64,000 nucleotides of DNA from Halorubrum sp. 2020YC2 (GCF_018623055.1 NZ_CP076019.1:2480001-2544000), one strand, 5' to 3'. Counted from the stretch's first letter, positions 1 to 9,004 are shown. The notes: generated by a model not told the origin, from the letters alone. Translations and numbers: made by a program.

Positions 1-649
1 CCGCGAGCGCGTCGTCGTCGAGGACGCGCTCCACCGCGCCGGCGCACTCGCCGTCGACGACCATCGCGCGGTAGTCGCGCGCGTCGGGGAGGTACTCCTG
101 AATCAGGAACGACTTGTCGCCGGTGGCGCGGTAGTCGTGGATCAGGTTCAGGTAGTCGACCACGCCCAGCAGGGAGTCGAGGTCCGTCGCGGTCGCGACG
201 CCCACTCCCCGGGTCGCGGAGTTCGGTTTCACGACCACGGGATAGGAGAACCCCTCGGCGGCGTCGACGACGACCGACTCGTCCACCGGGTTCGACACGA
301 GCGTCGTCTTCGGCGTCGGCAGCCCCGCGGCCGACAGCCTCGCCAGCACGCCCGCCTTGTTGCGCGAGGCGACGACCGCGTCGCGGCCGTTCACCCACGG
401 GACGCCGAGGCGCTCGTCGACGACCGCCCCCTCCATGAGCCGCGTCGGGTACACGAGCCCGACATCGAACCCGTCGAACTCGCCCGGATCGGCCGCGTCG
501 ACGCCGCCCTCCGTGTCGGCCTCGCCGCTCGAAACCCGAAGCGCCCGCTCTTTCGCTCGGACGTGACCGGCCTCGATGCCGCGGTCCGCGAGCGGCCCGC
601 GCACGCGCTCGAACGTCTCCGCGTCGGTGGTCATCGCGAGCCGGAGCAT
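1..649 (-). CDS. RimK-family ATP-grasp ligase (3' end outside window)
   Basis: The gene reads leftward off the window edge, so only about the first 216 residues are visible. I translated it directly from the minus strand starting at the ATG at 649 (MLRLAMTTDAETF); a second in-frame ATG lies five codons later. The visible part has the RimK pre-ATP-grasp domain (residues ~1-90, with YPTRLMEG and VNGRDAVVASRNKAGVL) followed by the ATP-grasp nucleotide-binding strand FSYPVVVKPNSATRGVG and FLIQEYLPDARDYRAMVVDG. RimK-family enzymes ligate amino acids such as glutamate to a carboxylate at the cost of ATP. Related haloarchaeal LysX-type enzymes act on amino-group carrier proteins, so the substrate cannot be named. 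Confidence 0.85.
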   Translation of the reverse strand, partial: MLRLAMTTDAETFERVRGPLADRGIEAGHVRAKERALRVSSGEADTEGGVDAADPGEFDGFDVGLVYPTRLMEGAVVDERLGVPWVNGRDAVVASRNKAGVLARLSAAGLPTPKTTLVSNPVDESVVVDAAEGFSYPVVVKPNSATRGVGVATATDLDSLLGVVDYLNLIHDYRATGDKSFLIQEYLPDARDYRAMVVDGECAGAVERVLDDDALA

Positions 650-720
650 AGCCGTGTTGGGAGTCGATCGAACTTAAAACCGTGCGAGCGGCGCGATGGC
701 AGCGACACCTCACGACAGGC

Positions 721-1060
721 GGTGGCGCGCCCCGGTGAGCGGCCCAGAGGGCCGCGAACCGACGGTGCGAGGGAGTCAGTCGCCCGAAGCGAAGCGAGGG
801 CGACTGACGAGGCTGGGGAGGTGTGAGGTGCTGTGCGGAGCGGGGCGGGGCTCAAAGGGGCAGCCGCGAGGCGGGCGCAGGTGACGCAAGGACCGCAGGG
901 AGCGAACGGAGTGAGCGACTGAGGACCGCAGCGAGCGTGCGCCCGCCTCGCGGCTGGGGCTTTGGAGGTGTTCGCCGTCAATCCGCGATCATCCACGCAC
1001 AGCCTCGCGACTGAGGCTTTGGAGGCGTTCGCTGTCGATCTACAGTCGGATGTTTATAAT
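721..1060 (+). repeat. Dispersed structured element, copy 1
   Basis: First of six copies in the window. It begins with GGTGGCGCG and contains GAGGCTGGGGAGGTGTGAGG, GGGGCTCAAAGGGGCA (ending at 862), a 17-nt arm GCCGCGAGGCGGGCGCA, a GACGCAAGGACCGCAGGGAG loop, the complementary arm TGCGCCCGCCTCGCGGC, and GGGGCTTTGGAGG. A second truncated copy of the 3' block (GGCTTTGGAGGCGTTCG) follows at about 1013-1030. Short open frames here come only from base composition. The element lies between the 5' end of the RimK-like gene and the 3' end of the aIF-1A gene. Confidence 0.8.
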
Positions 1061-1110
1061 CGAGCGGCCGAAAATTCGACGATGTTCGCCGTCGATCCAC
1101 GCGAAACGAC

Positions 1111-1401
1111 CTACTGCAGGTGGCCTTCCTCGCGGAGCTGTTCCGCCTCGCTCTTCTCGTAGCGCCACGAGATGTCGGCCTTCTCGTCCTGCCAGTCCCA
1201 CGGCTCGACGAGGACGATGTCGTCTTCGCGGATCCACACCCGTTTCTGCATCCGGCCGGGGATGCGCGCGGTTCGCTGTTTCCCGTCCGCACAGCGGACT
1301 TTGACGCGGTTCGCGCCGAGCATCTCGAGGACCTCCGCGAACACCTCGTCGTCGTCGGGCATCCGGAGGTCGTTCCGACCGCCGCCGTCTCCGTTGCTCA
1401 T
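1111..1401 (-). CDS. eif1A: Translation initiation factor aIF-1A
   Basis: This 96-residue protein is the archaeal orthologue of eIF1A, which binds the small-subunit A site and helps assemble the initiation complex. It is a single S1/IF1-type OB fold (about residues 18-80) with the family signatures [20 protein letters not shown] and [17 protein letters not shown], followed by an acidic tail. The start at MSNGDGGG gives the normal family length. A longer in-frame upstream extension exists, but it is out of keeping with the family. It stands alone, with structured element copy 1 downstream and a small membrane-protein gene diverging upstream. Confidence 0.95.
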   Translation of the reverse strand: MSNGDGGGRNDLRMPDDDEVFAEVLEMLGANRVKVRCADGKQRTARIPGRMQKRVWIREDDIVLVEPWDWQDEKADISWRYEKSEAEQLREEGHLQ

Positions 1402-1519
1402 GCGTACGCGGTGATACGCGCTCGCGGAAATAAAAGGGCCGCTCTCCGCCGGCGCGTGGCGCTCTCCGCCGCCGGCGATATCCTCCCGTTTTAACCCCGC
1501 TCGCCGGCGACCAGACGAC

Positions 1520-1699
1520 ATGCGTGACACGCTCGGTCTCGAAGGCATCGCCGGGGTTCTCGTCGTCTTCGTCGCGGCCGGTATCATCGCCGTCCGTGAC
1601 CCCGTCATCGCGGGCGCCGTACTGCTCCTCCTCGGCGGCCTCGCGCTGATCGCGAAGGGGCTCGTCGACACCGCCATGCGCTCGTTCGGGCTGAAGTGA
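1520..1699 (+). CDS. Small two-helix membrane protein
   Basis: A 59-residue protein starting [18 protein letters not shown]. Two hydrophobic stretches (about 9-25 and 29-46) flank a short VRDP turn, and the tail is basic ([16 protein letters not shown]). This architecture is common among small conserved haloarchaeal membrane proteins of unknown function. It is divergent from aIF-1A. An AT-containing box (GTTTTAACC) about 30 nt before the ATG suits a leaderless promoter. No function can be given. Confidence 0.7.
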   Translation: MRDTLGLEGIAGVLVVFVAAGIIAVRDPVIAGAVLLLLGGLALIAKGLVDTAMRSFGLK

Positions 1700-1789
1700 G
1701 CCGAGCGCGGCGGCCACCGCTCTGTGAGTCGACCGCGCCGGCCACCGCGCTCTCGAAAGACTCATAATCGCCGCCCGTTCCCCTCGGGT

Positions 1790-2035
1790 ATGGTCGAAGT
1801 ACCCGCCGTCGCGGTCGAACTCGTCGAGCTCCTCGCCGTCACCGTCGGCGCCGGCGCGGCCGCCGCGGTCGGCGTCGTCTTAGAGCAGTTCGGGCTCTCC
1901 GCGGTCTCGGGCGGCGACCTCGTGCTCGGCGCCTGGGCCGTCGGCATGGGGCTCGTCGCGCTGTACGCGGGGCTCGTCGGACTCGGCTACGAACAGGCGC
2001 TCCCGCGCCTGCGCCGGCTCGCGAGCGGCGAATAG
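1790..2035 (+). CDS. Small membrane protein of unknown function
   Basis: An 81-residue protein with two predicted transmembrane segments (about 8-29 and 43-65) joined by a short loop with LEQFGLSAVSGG, and a basic C-terminal tail (LPRLRRLASGE). The ATG at 1790 follows CATAATC by about 25 nt, a plausible leaderless promoter arrangement. It is convergent with the photolyase gene that ends 18 nt downstream. I do not recognise the family. Confidence 0.65.
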   Translation: MVEVPAVAVELVELLAVTVGAGAAAAVGVVLEQFGLSAVSGGDLVLGAWAVGMGLVALYAGLVGLGYEQALPRLRRLASGE

Positions 2036-2052
2036 CAGCCGCGGCTTCAGCC

Positions 2053-3798
2053 CTATAGCTCCCCGTCGGCCGCGAGCTCTCGGACCCGGGCCGCGCGCTC
2101 GCGGATCGACTCCCACTCCGCGTCGTCCTTGTTGTCGACGTGCGAGTACATCAGGCCCATCCGGCCGGTCCCCCGCAGCGTCTCCTCGTTCTCCTTTAAG
2201 AAGTCCCAGTAGAGCGCGTTGAACGGGCAGGCGCCCTCGCCGGTGGTCCGCGAGACGGCGTACTGGCAGTCGGCGCAGTGGTCGCTCATGCGGTTGACGT
2301 AGTTCCCGGAGGAGGCGTACGGCTTCGAGGAGAGCACGTCGGTGCCGAACGACCCCATCGCGACGACGTTCGGCGTCGTCACCCAGTGGTAGGCGTCGAC
2401 GAAGCCGAGGTGGAACCACTCGTTCAACTCCGCCGGGTCGGCGCCGTACACGAGCGCGAAGTTCGACAGCACCATCAGCCGCTCGATGTGGTGGGCGTAG
2501 CCGAACTCCCGGACGTGGCCGACCGCCTCCGAGAGACACCGCATGTCCGTCTCGCCGTCCCAGTAGGCCGGGGGGAGCTCCCGCTGTTGGTCCAACTGAT
2601 TCGCGTCCGCGAGCTCCGGCATCGCCTCGCGATACACGTGGCGCATGAACTCCCGCCAGCCGATCACCTGCCTGACGAACCCCTCGACGGCGTTGAGCGG
2701 CACCGGGGCCGGCTCGCCGCTCTCGGCCGCGCTGCCCCCGGTCGCTCCGTCCTCGCTGTCCGCCGCGTCCCCGCCGAACTCGTCGAGCGACGTCGTCGTC
2801 CCGCCCCCGTCGCCGTGGTCGTCCGGGTCGTACGCGCCGGGCTCGACGCCGCGCTCCGCGTAGGCGCGCTCGACCGCCCGCACGGGTTCGCGCGGGTCGA
2901 GCAGCCCGAGGTTGATCGCCGGCGAGAGCAGCGAGTGCGAGAGGAACGGCTCGCCCCCGACCATCGCGTCCTCGTACCGCCCGAACGCGGGCAACCCGTC
3001 TCGGACGAACCGGTCGAGCGCCTCGCGGGCCTCCTCCCGAGTGACTGCCCACCCGAACTCGTCGAGCGAGTCGTTCCCCCACGTGTCGAACCGCTCGCGG
3101 ACCCACGCGTGCGTCTCGCGGGTCAGCTCGTCCGGTTCGAACGTCGGCCGCCCCGGCGGCGTCCAGTCGTCCGGCGGCGTCTCCTGGTTCAGGTCGTCGT
3201 AGTTCCACTCCCCGCCGACCGGGTCGCCGTCGTCCATCAGCACGTCGGCCTCACGGCGGACGTGCCGGTACCAGTTCTCCTGTCGGAAGGTCCGCTCCGC
3301 CGCCCCGTCCTCGCCGATCGCGGCCTCCCCGTCGCCGGCCCACTCACGCCAGTCCGCCGGCGTCGTCCAGAACAGCTCGTTGTCGACGAGTTCGAGCGTG
3401 CCGCCGCGCTCGGCGACCAGCTCGCGGAGCCGCTCGCCGGCGCCGTGGCTCGCGGGCCGCATGAGCCGGAGGTGCGGGCCGCTGTCGTCGTCGCCGCCGT
3501 CCGCCTCGGGACGACGGCCGGCGAAGAACTCGTCGAGCCCCTCGCCGAACGAATCGGCCCGCACGTACGTCACGTCGTGGCCGCGCTCGCGGAGGTCGTC
3601 GCGGAAGTGCCGCATCGCCGAGAACACGAGCGTCAGCTTGTGGGCGTGGTACGGCTTCCGGTCGGCGAACCCGTGGGCCTCGATCAGCAGTACGTCGTCG
3701 GCCGCGTCGAGCACGTCGAGGTCGGGGTTGAGCTGGTCGCCGAGCAGCCAGCAGGTGGTCCGGTCGCTCACGAAACGATCAACGGTCCCGACTCTCAT
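2053..3798 (-). CDS. Fe-S cryptochrome/photolyase-related protein
   Basis: This 581-residue protein belongs to the FeS-BCP (PhrB-like, DPRP) branch of the cryptochrome/photolyase family, FAD enzymes of which some repair (6-4) photoproducts with light. The N-terminus shows CWLLGDQLNPDLDVLDAADD and the MRHFRDDLRERGHDVTYVRA block of the Rossmann-like domain. The helical FAD domain holds RQVIGWREFMRHVY and GSFGTDVLSSKPY. Four cysteines at 421, 508, 511 and 524 (MRCLSE, HCADCQYA, GACPFN) match the spacing of the [4Fe-4S] ligands in Agrobacterium PhrB (350, 438, 441, 454). An acidic Gly/Ser-rich insert at about 315-360 is unusual. A GTG at 3771, just before SDRTTCWLLGDQL, is a possible truer start. 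Confidence 0.92.
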   Translation of the reverse strand: MRVGTVDRFVSDRTTCWLLGDQLNPDLDVLDAADDVLLIEAHGFADRKPYHAHKLTLVFSAMRHFRDDLRERGHDVTYVRADSFGEGLDEFFAGRRPEADGGDDDSGPHLRLMRPASHGAGERLRELVAERGGTLELVDNELFWTTPADWREWAGDGEAAIGEDGAAERTFRQENWYRHVRREADVLMDDGDPVGGEWNYDDLNQETPPDDWTPPGRPTFEPDELTRETHAWVRERFDTWGNDSLDEFGWAVTREEAREALDRFVRDGLPAFGRYEDAMVGGEPFLSHSLLSPAINLGLLDPREPVRAVERAYAERGVEPGAYDPDDHGDGGGTTTSLDEFGGDAADSEDGATGGSAAESGEPAPVPLNAVEGFVRQVIGWREFMRHVYREAMPELADANQLDQQRELPPAYWDGETDMRCLSEAVGHVREFGYAHHIERLMVLSNFALVYGADPAELNEWFHLGFVDAYHWVTTPNVVAMGSFGTDVLSSKPYASSGNYVNRMSDHCADCQYAVSRTTGEGACPFNALYWDFLKENEETLRGTGRMGLMYSHVDNKDDAEWESIRERAARVRELAADGEL

Positions 3799-3911
3799 AG
3801 CTCCGGCGGCGTCGACGCGGCCGCGGCGGTCCCGGGTCGTCCGCGCCTCCGCGCTGCCCCCGGATCCGCGTCATCCGCGGCTTTTTCTCGGCCCGTCGTG
3901 TCGAGCGACCC

Positions 3912-4109
3912 ATGGACGACATTCTCACGAACTGGCTGCTCGGGCTGATCGCCGCCCTCCTCGCCGTCCTCGTGCTCGACTCGACCGGAGAGTCCTTCCT
4001 CGCGCCGCTCTCCCCGGTCGCGAACGTGCTCGCGCTCGTGACGTTCCTCGCGTTCATCCTCCTCACCGACGCGTTCCTCGTGTACACCGCGTCGTTCCGG
4101 GACCTCTAG
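3912..4109 (+). CDS. Small membrane protein of unknown function
   Basis: A 65-residue protein starting MDDILTNWLLGLIAALLAVLVL with two hydrophobic helices (about 8-24 and 37-58). The ATG is 21 codons clear of the divergent photolyase start, and CTTTTTCTCGG about 30 nt upstream is a weak promoter-like box. The short acidic N-terminus followed by a helix suggests insertion in the cytoplasmic membrane. I cannot assign a function. Confidence 0.65.
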   Translation: MDDILTNWLLGLIAALLAVLVLDSTGESFLAPLSPVANVLALVTFLAFILLTDAFLVYTASFRDL

Positions 4110-4142
4110 CGCGCGCTCTCGCGGGTCGCATTTAGTCGGGTG

Positions 4143-4154
4143 AAAAAAGAAAAA
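4143..4154 (-). terminator. Oligo-T terminator of the surface-protein operon
   Basis: Read on the minus strand, CTTTTTCTTTTTTC lies about 27 nt past the stop codon of the PGF-CTERM protein. Archaeal RNA polymerase terminates at such T runs without a stable hairpin. It is one of very few T runs in this GC-rich stretch. Confidence 0.6.
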
Positions 4155-4180
4155 GCGGCTGTTCGGACCGCTCGCGCGCG

Positions 4181-5695
4181 TCAGCGACGGCGCGCGAGCA
4201 GCGCGGCACCGAGCAGCGCGAGCAGCGCGACGACCGGGCCGAACCCGGGCGCCTGCTCTTCGAGCGCCGTGCCGCCGTCGCTCTCGGCGTCGCCGCCCTC
4301 GGTACCGTCGCCTTCGGTGTCGGCGGCCGCGTCGCCCTCGACGACCGAGACGGTGCCGGCGTCGACGCCGTCGACGGCGAACGAGTACTCGCCCGCCTCG
4401 TCGACCGGCGTCGAGAACAGCACCTCGACCGACTCGCCGCCGGGCACCGTCACCCGCTGGTCGGTCCGCTCCTCGTCGTCGACGAGCAGCGAGACGGTCG
4501 CCTCGCCGTCCGCGTCGCCGTCGTTCGTCACGGTCGCGGTCACCTCGACGACCTCGCCCGCGGTGACTTCCTCGGCGGCGACGGCCGCCTCCGTCACCCC
4601 GACGTCCGCGGTTGCGACGCCGACCGCGAACGGCGAGAACGCGTCGATCTGGGCGACGAACTCGTAGCTCTCGCCCTCGGTCGAGACCGCTTCGGTGTCG
4701 AGCCGCTCCCACCCGTCCGCGTAGTGGTACAGCCCCACCTCATCCGCGGACGCGTTCTCCGGGAGCGACGACGGATCGACCGTGAATCTCAGCGTCGCGG
4801 ACCGGATCCGGTCGGTGCCGACCGGCTCCACGTCGAGGTAGCCGACCGGCTCGGCGCCGTCCAGCGCGGACGCGCCTTCGGTCGGCCGCTCCGCGACGTT
4901 CGTCACCTCGATCCGGTAATCCTCCGGTTCGAGCCGGTGATCGACGGTCATCGACCGGAGCGAGACGCCGGTGCCGGAGGCGGCGCCGTCGATATCGAGG
5001 TCGACCGCGTCGTTGCCCGGCACGTCCTCGATCCGGAGCGTTGCGCCGTCGTCGACCGAGATGACGTCGAGGCTCGGACCGTCGGACGCGGAGCCACCGG
5101 CCTGTCCGCCGCCGCCGCCTCCGCCGCCCCCGCCGCTCGGCGCGCCGGAGGAACCGCCGTCGCTACCGTCGCTGCTATCGCTACCGTCGCTACCGTCGCC
5201 GCCGTCGCTACCGTCGCTGCTATCGCTACCGTCGCTACCGTCGCCGCCGTCGCCGCCGTCGCTACCGTCGCTGCCGTCGCCGCCGTCGCTGCCGTCGCCG
5301 CCGTCGGGATCGTCTCCGAGCGACGAGAACGTCAGGTCGACTTCGACGGCCTCGCCCGGCGTACACGTCGCGGTCTGGTCGGCGGTCTCGCCGCCGGCGA
5401 GCTGGAACTCGACGGTGCCGCTTCCGTCGCCGTCGGCGCACTGGACGGTGAGCCGCTCAGCGAGCGGGTCCGACCCACCATACTGACCGTCACCGTCGAC
5501 CGTGGTCTCGTCCACGACTTCACCGTCGAGGACGGCCTGAACCGTCGTGCCTTCTGGCGCTGGCTCACCGTCGACCGCGGCGGACCCGTAGAACTCGGTC
5601 GGCGGATCCGGCTGCGCGGCCGCCGGACCGGCGGCGGCCAGCGGCGCGAGCAGGACCACGGCGACGACGAGCAGCGTTCTGGTGGTGTTTCTCAT
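4181..5695 (-). CDS. PGF-CTERM surface protein with PGF-pre-PGF domain
   Basis: A 504-residue secreted protein. It has a Sec signal peptide (residues 1-28, LLVVAVVLLAPLAAAGPAAA), a short N-terminal beta domain with three cysteines, and a Ser-Asp-Gly repeat linker (about 137-190). A PGF-pre-PGF-like domain follows (ISVDDGATLRIEDVPGND to FSPFAVGV). Next come a CARDB-like beta sandwich (VTEAAVAAEEVTAGEVVEVT to VSVVEG), an acidic spacer and a C-terminal APGFGPVVALLALLG-LLARRR sorting signal. PGF-CTERM tails are substrates of archaeosortase ArtA, which cuts them and attaches the protein to membrane lipid. It starts 9 nt after the stop of the beta-helix protein, so the two are co-transcribed and probably work together at the cell surface. 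Confidence 0.88.
   Translation of the reverse strand: MRNTTRTLLVVAVVLLAPLAAAGPAAAQPDPPTEFYGSAAVDGEPAPEGTTVQAVLDGEVVDETTVDGDGQYGGSDPLAERLTVQCADGDGSGTVEFQLAGGETADQTATCTPGEAVEVDLTFSSLGDDPDGGDGSDGGDGSDGSDGGDGGDGSDGSDSSDGSDGGDGSDGSDSSDGSDGGSSGAPSGGGGGGGGGGQAGGSASDGPSLDVISVDDGATLRIEDVPGNDAVDLDIDGAASGTGVSLRSMTVDHRLEPEDYRIEVTNVAERPTEGASALDGAEPVGYLDVEPVGTDRIRSATLRFTVDPSSLPENASADEVGLYHYADGWERLDTEAVSTEGESYEFVAQIDAFSPFAVGVATADVGVTEAAVAAEEVTAGEVVEVTATVTNDGDADGEATVSLLVDDEERTDQRVTVPGGESVEVLFSTPVDEAGEYSFAVDGVDAGTVSVVEGDAAADTEGDGTEGGDAESDGGTALEEQAPGFGPVVALLALLGAALLARRR
5155..5310 (-). repeat. Tandem repeat encoding (SDGGDG)n linker
   Basis: Near-perfect tandem copies of 9- to 12-nt units (CTACCGTCG, CTGCTATCG, CCGCCGTCG on the plus strand) encode the Ser-Asp-Gly stalk of the PGF-CTERM protein. 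The coding frame is kept. Such repeats are prone to slippage and length variation between strains. Confidence 0.8.
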
Positions 5696-5704
5696 GTGCG
5701 TTCG

Positions 5705-8700
5705 TTACTCGATTTCGTCCTCGGTCTCGTCCGTCTCGAGCGTCTGGATCTCCTCGTACGCGGTGGCGCCGCTGTCGGGCAGCGTACCGGTGACCGTCGG
5801 GTCCTCGGTGCCGGCGTCGACGCTCACCCAGTACCCGGTGTACGGGCTCACGATCTGGTCGCCGGGCTCGTCACCCAGGACGCTGAACGAGGGCGCCTGT
5901 CCGGAGGCGTCCTCGGTGCTCTCGAACCACAGCGGCTCGCCGTTCCGCGTGGCCGTCGCGTCGTCCACGAAGTCCGGCTGGTCGGCCGCGTTGCCGTAGA
6001 GGTGGTTCACCTGCGTCTCCTCGCCGTTGAGGACGCTGGAGAACCCGGTGCTCACCGTGGTCTTCTTCGGCGCGCCGACGAGGTTCCAGCCCTCTTCGAG
6101 CTGCTTCTCGCCGGGGGCCGCGGTCCCGTCGGACGGGTACTCGAACGCGACCGTCGCGTCCTCGTCGAGGTCGGTCACGACGAACGCGTCGAGCGCGCCG
6201 ATCGACTCGTTGGCCATGTCGCCGCCGGGGACGAACTCGTCCTCGGAGGCGTCGTACGCGAACACCGAGGCGCCCGCGGGCAGGTCGGAGAAGACCTCAC
6301 CGACCGTGCCCTCGACCGCCGCCGGGAAGGCGACGACCTGCGGGTCGGTCGTGTCCGGCGTGGCCTCGAGCGTCAGTTCGTGGCCGAACTTCTGCGTGTT
6401 CTCCGGTTCCTGAACGCTGACGTCCGACTGCGAGACCGTCAGGAACGGGTCGTAGAGCACGTCGCCCTCGAAGGCGGCGCTCTCGTCGACGTCCGTGTGC
6501 GAGACGTTCGCGTCGGTGTCGTAGTAGTTGAACAGCGCCTCGACGGTGGTCGGCCCGTCGTTGGCGACGTCGACGGCCTCCTCGTCGAGGAGGTCGTTGT
6601 ACGTCGCGTACGGCGGCTGTTCGGCGTCGAACGCCTCGAAGTGGATGCCGGTGTCGTACGCGTCGAGCACGTTGCGCTCGACGTCGACCGGCTCGTCGGT
6701 GCCGCTCGCGTTGACGGCGATGCCGGTGCCGACGTCGCTGACGTCGTTGTCCGTCACGCTCGCGTCGACGTCGACGGCACCGATATCGATCCCGTCGCTG
6801 GCGTTCTCGACGCCGTTCGACTCGACCATCGCCGTCAGGGCGGTGTCGACCGCGACGGCCTGCTCGTCGATCTCGCTGACGTCGTTCGAGGCGACGCTCA
6901 CGTCGGCCGCCTCGGTGACGCCGATACCGGAGTCGGCGTCGCTGACGTCGTTGTCCGCGACGTCGGCGTCGGCGACGCCCGTCGCGGTGAGGGCGGCGCC
7001 GACGCCGCTGATGTCGTTGCTCTCCGCGGTCACGTTACCGGCGTCCGAGACGGAGAAGCCGTCCCCGTCGTGGTCCGAGATCGTGTTGGACGCGGCGTCG
7101 ACGTCCGCGACGTCCGTCACGGTGAGGCCCGTGCCGGCGTCGGTGACGTCGTTGCTCTCCGCGGTGACGTCACCGGCGTTCGTGACGGACAGGCCGTCCT
7201 CGAGGTGGTCCGAGATCGTGTTCGACCCGGCGGTGACGTCGCCCGCCCCGGTGACGACCACGCCGTACACCTCGTTGCTCTCGACGAGGTTGTCGGACAC
7301 GTCGAGCGCCCCGACGTCGGTGACGGAGATGCCGTACTCGAACGTCTCCTGAGCCGGGTCCTCGTTGTTCGTCACGTCGTTGCCGGTCACCGTCGTCGCG
7401 CCGTCCGCGACGGCCTCGACGACGATCCCGTCGTCCTCGTTCGCGTCGACGAGGTTGTCGGTCACGTCGAGCGCGCCGGTGACGTTGCTCACGTCGACCC
7501 CGTCGTCGTTGTCGGTCACGTCGTTGCCGGAGACCGCGAGGCCGCCGGCGACGTCGGTCGCGCCGATCCCGCCGCTGCTGCCGTCGACGAGGTTGTCCTC
7601 GACGGTCGCGCCCGCGCCGATCGCGGACAGGCTGATGCCGCCGCCGTCGTTCGCGATCACGTCGTTCGCGGCGACGAGCACGTCGCTCGACTCGGCGACC
7701 GAGACGCCGGCGCCGACGTCGTCAGTCGCGTCGATCGTGTTAGACTCAACGGTCGCGGTCTCGGCGCCCGTGACGGAGACGCCCTCGCTGTTGCTGTCGA
7801 GGATGTCGTTGCCGCTCACGGTGACGTCGGAGCCGCCGTCGGTGATGACGCCGCCGAGGTTGTCCTCGATCAGGTTGTTCGTGACGTCAAGGTCGGCGAC
7901 CGCGCCGGCGTTGACGCCCCACCCGCCGCTGTTGGTGACGTCGTTGTTGTCGATCGTCACGTCGGCGGAGCTGCCGAGAACGGCGATGCCGCTCTCGTCG
8001 GCCCCGTCGATATCGTTGTTCGTCACCGAGACGCCGTCGCCGACGAGGTAGAGCCCGTCGGTGAAGCCGGACGACGTGAGGTCGTTGTTCAGGACCTCGT
8101 TGTCGTCGCCGGCGACCGCGACGTCGTAGGCGCCCGTCCCCGCGGACGGGAAGTCGTTGTTCTCGACCGTCGCGTCGTCGCTCTCAAGGTGGAGCGAGAT
8201 GCCGGTCTCGCCGTCGGCGGAGCCGGACGGCGTCTCCGTCGTGAACGTGTTGTCCGCGACGGTGTACCCCTCGGGCTGCTCGCCCTCGGAGACCGGGCCG
8301 CCGGCGATGAACGCGAGCGCCTCCGCGCTCGCGCCGGGCGCGACGGTGAACGTGTTGTCGGTCAGCGTGTTCCCGTCGTCGGGCTCGCCCATCGACATCG
8401 GCACCGCGTCGAAGCCGGTCCCGCCGTCGCCGGCGACGACGATGTTGTGCTGGAAGTCGAGGTTCTTGACGTTCTCCGTCCCGGAGCTACCGGAGAGGAG
8501 TACGCCGGCCTCGCCGCCGCCCACGATCGTCATGTGGGTGACGGTGAGGCCGTCGGTCTGGACGTCGAGCGCGGGCTCGTCGGGGTTCTCGGCCTCGAGC
8601 CGCACTCCGTCGGTCTGGTCCTCGCCTTCGCTCTGACCGATCAGGTCGACGTTGGTGTCAACGACGACGTTCTCCGTGTAGTCACCCTCTCTGACGTACA

Positions 8701-8977
8701 CGGTGAAGGCGGACTCGGCCTCCTCTAAGGCCGGTCCGAGCTCGTTGAATATCTGGTCCGATTCATTTACCTCCCCCTCCTCGAAGTCGTCGTCGACGAG
8801 GATCTCGTCGCTCGAGAGATCGTCCTCGTCGGAGGGGAAGTCGCCTGCGTGATCCGCCGCTGCGGGGCCGGCTGCGACCCCGGCCACGGCGACCATCGAT
8901 ACGACCATCGCCAGGGCCATCAGTACGGCCCCGGCGGACTGCCGAACGCTTCCACCGTCCGTGTCTGTCGAATACAT
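5705..8977 (-). CDS. Secreted parallel beta-helix repeat protein
   Basis: A 1090-residue exported protein. A positively charged start and hydrophobic stretch (AGAVLMALAMVVSMVAVAGV) end at AGPAAADHA near residue 42, a Sec signal peptide. Residues ~60-760 consist of about 25 right-handed beta-helix coils of the NosD/pectate-lyase type, seen as recurring N-N-D/N-T-I-x-D motifs such as VTNNDI, VAANDV, VESNTI and VTGNDV. The C-terminal third has a GWNLVGAP motif and a beta-rich region and ends in an acidic tail without PGF-CTERM. It is the first gene of a two-gene unit with the PGF-CTERM protein. A role as a surface adhesin or polysaccharide-binding protein is inference. Confidence 0.85.
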   Translation of the reverse strand: MYSTDTDGGSVRQSAGAVLMALAMVVSMVAVAGVAAGPAAADHAGDFPSDEDDLSSDEILVDDDFEEGEVNESDQIFNELGPALEEAESAFTVYVREGDYTENVVVDTNVDLIGQSEGEDQTDGVRLEAENPDEPALDVQTDGLTVTHMTIVGGGEAGVLLSGSSGTENVKNLDFQHNIVVAGDGGTGFDAVPMSMGEPDDGNTLTDNTFTVAPGASAEALAFIAGGPVSEGEQPEGYTVADNTFTTETPSGSADGETGISLHLESDDATVENNDFPSAGTGAYDVAVAGDDNEVLNNDLTSSGFTDGLYLVGDGVSVTNNDIDGADESGIAVLGSSADVTIDNNDVTNSGGWGVNAGAVADLDVTNNLIEDNLGGVITDGGSDVTVSGNDILDSNSEGVSVTGAETATVESNTIDATDDVGAGVSVAESSDVLVAANDVIANDGGGISLSAIGAGATVEDNLVDGSSGGIGATDVAGGLAVSGNDVTDNDDGVDVSNVTGALDVTDNLVDANEDDGIVVEAVADGATTVTGNDVTNNEDPAQETFEYGISVTDVGALDVSDNLVESNEVYGVVVTGAGDVTAGSNTISDHLEDGLSVTNAGDVTAESNDVTDAGTGLTVTDVADVDAASNTISDHDGDGFSVSDAGNVTAESNDISGVGAALTATGVADADVADNDVSDADSGIGVTEAADVSVASNDVSEIDEQAVAVDTALTAMVESNGVENASDGIDIGAVDVDASVTDNDVSDVGTGIAVNASGTDEPVDVERNVLDAYDTGIHFEAFDAEQPPYATYNDLLDEEAVDVANDGPTTVEALFNYYDTDANVSHTDVDESAAFEGDVLYDPFLTVSQSDVSVQEPENTQKFGHELTLEATPDTTDPQVVAFPAAVEGTVGEVFSDLPAGASVFAYDASEDEFVPGGDMANESIGALDAFVVTDLDEDATVAFEYPSDGTAAPGEKQLEEGWNLVGAPKKTTVSTGFSSVLNGEETQVNHLYGNAADQPDFVDDATATRNGEPLWFESTEDASGQAPSFSVLGDEPGDQIVSPYTGYWVSVDAGTEDPTVTGTLPDSGATAYEEIQTLETDETEDEIE

Positions 8978-9004
8978 AGTTGGCTGTGACGCCGTCGTAG
9001 TGTA

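Noticed and set aside
1111-1677. A 188-codon version of aIF-1A
   Set aside because: The N-terminal half is not conserved in the family; MSNGDGGG at 1401 gives the normal 96 residues.
2278-3948. A 556-codon plus-strand frame opposite the photolyase gene
   Set aside because: Shadow of the photolyase codons; Arg/Val/Pro-rich and without recognisable fold.
5155-5310. Tandem repeat considered as a CRISPR array
   Set aside because: Units are 9-12 nt, in frame inside a surface-protein gene, with no spacers and no cas genes nearby.
4724-8728. A 1334-codon open frame on the plus strand opposite the two surface-protein genes
   Set aside because: It is antisense to well-supported secreted proteins; its Arg/Asp/Val-rich, motif-free translation is the mirror of GC-rich GAC/GTC codons.
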